Origin: Ciona savignyi
Lineage: Eukaryota; Chordata; Ascidiacea; Phlebobranchia; Cionidae
Direction of reading: 5' to 3'
Assembly: GCA_000149265.1 (NCBI GenBank)
Contig: CH002343.1
Location: 152,991 to 216,990, forward strand
Length of the DNA: 64,000 nucleotides
Shown: positions 63,882 to 64,000 of the stretch, in pieces
How the letters are laid out: each line of letters opens with the position of its first letter
How positions within the stretch are numbered: the stretch's first letter is position 1
Program-made: the position numbers and the translations under genes
The notes under the pieces: model-generated
What the model saw: only the letters and a program-made list of their open reading frames with translations
The model's database searches: none
Told to the model about the DNA's origin: nothing

Positions 63882-64000
63882 CTGTCGATATAAAATACTA
63901 GATTAATCAAATTATTATTAAAAACTTGAAGTGAAAATAGAAATACATTCTACCGGACTAAAAAAGGCGTGAAGTAGTAAGCAGGCCAAATATTTAGTTT

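Overview
This is eukaryotic DNA from an animal. It is AT-rich, its genes have many short exons with GT-AG introns, and it carries tRNA-derived SINEs, small inverted-repeat elements and one 100-base assembly gap. The orthologue set (SCO-spondin-type VWD protein, TSSK kinase, PHF21A, NUP50, PDZD8, FBXO25/32, PRIM2), the compact introns and the SINE type point to a tunicate, most likely Ciona. That assignment is an inference from gene content and recalled features, not a database match. All exon models were built by hand from splice sites, reading phase and family resemblance.

Layout, left to right. 1.7-3.3 kb: a two-exon plus-strand gene of unknown function. 3.8-12.1 kb (minus): a 19-exon secreted EMI-VWD-C8-TIL protein resembling the N-terminal part of SCO-spondin. 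12.7-16.3 kb: intergenic, with a MITE-like element and a GC-rich open reading island. 16.3-19.3 kb (minus): a testis-specific serine/threonine kinase (TSSK family). 20.4-30.5 kb (minus): a PHF21A/BHC80-like chromatin reader with AT-hook, PHD finger and coiled coil, and several SINEs in its introns. 30.5-34.2 kb: intergenic. 34.2-42.3 kb (minus): nucleoporin NUP50, with a hAT-like element of about 1.3 kb and a matching 8-bp target duplication in one intron. 43.87-43.97 kb: gap. 44.3-46.6 kb (minus): an intronless PDZD8-like protein (TM-SMP-C2-PDZ-C2). 50.2-56.6 kb (minus): F-box protein FBXO25/32. 57.2-58.6 kb (minus): a weak candidate small gene. 59.7-63.9 kb (minus): DNA primase large subunit PRIM2, whose 5' exons lie beyond the right edge.

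The genes do not form a pathway or an obvious operon. Seven of the eight well-supported genes are on the minus strand, separated by roughly 1-4 kb. I found no clearly new biological system. The most useful observations are: reading phase requires a missing exon in PHF21A, and an 8-nt microexon would satisfy it; a GC-AG intron in the kinase; the ambiguous 3' end of the SCO-spondin-like gene; clustered perfect TGACGTCA sites; a well-bounded hAT element; and two 21-bp-period repeats, one coding and one intronic.
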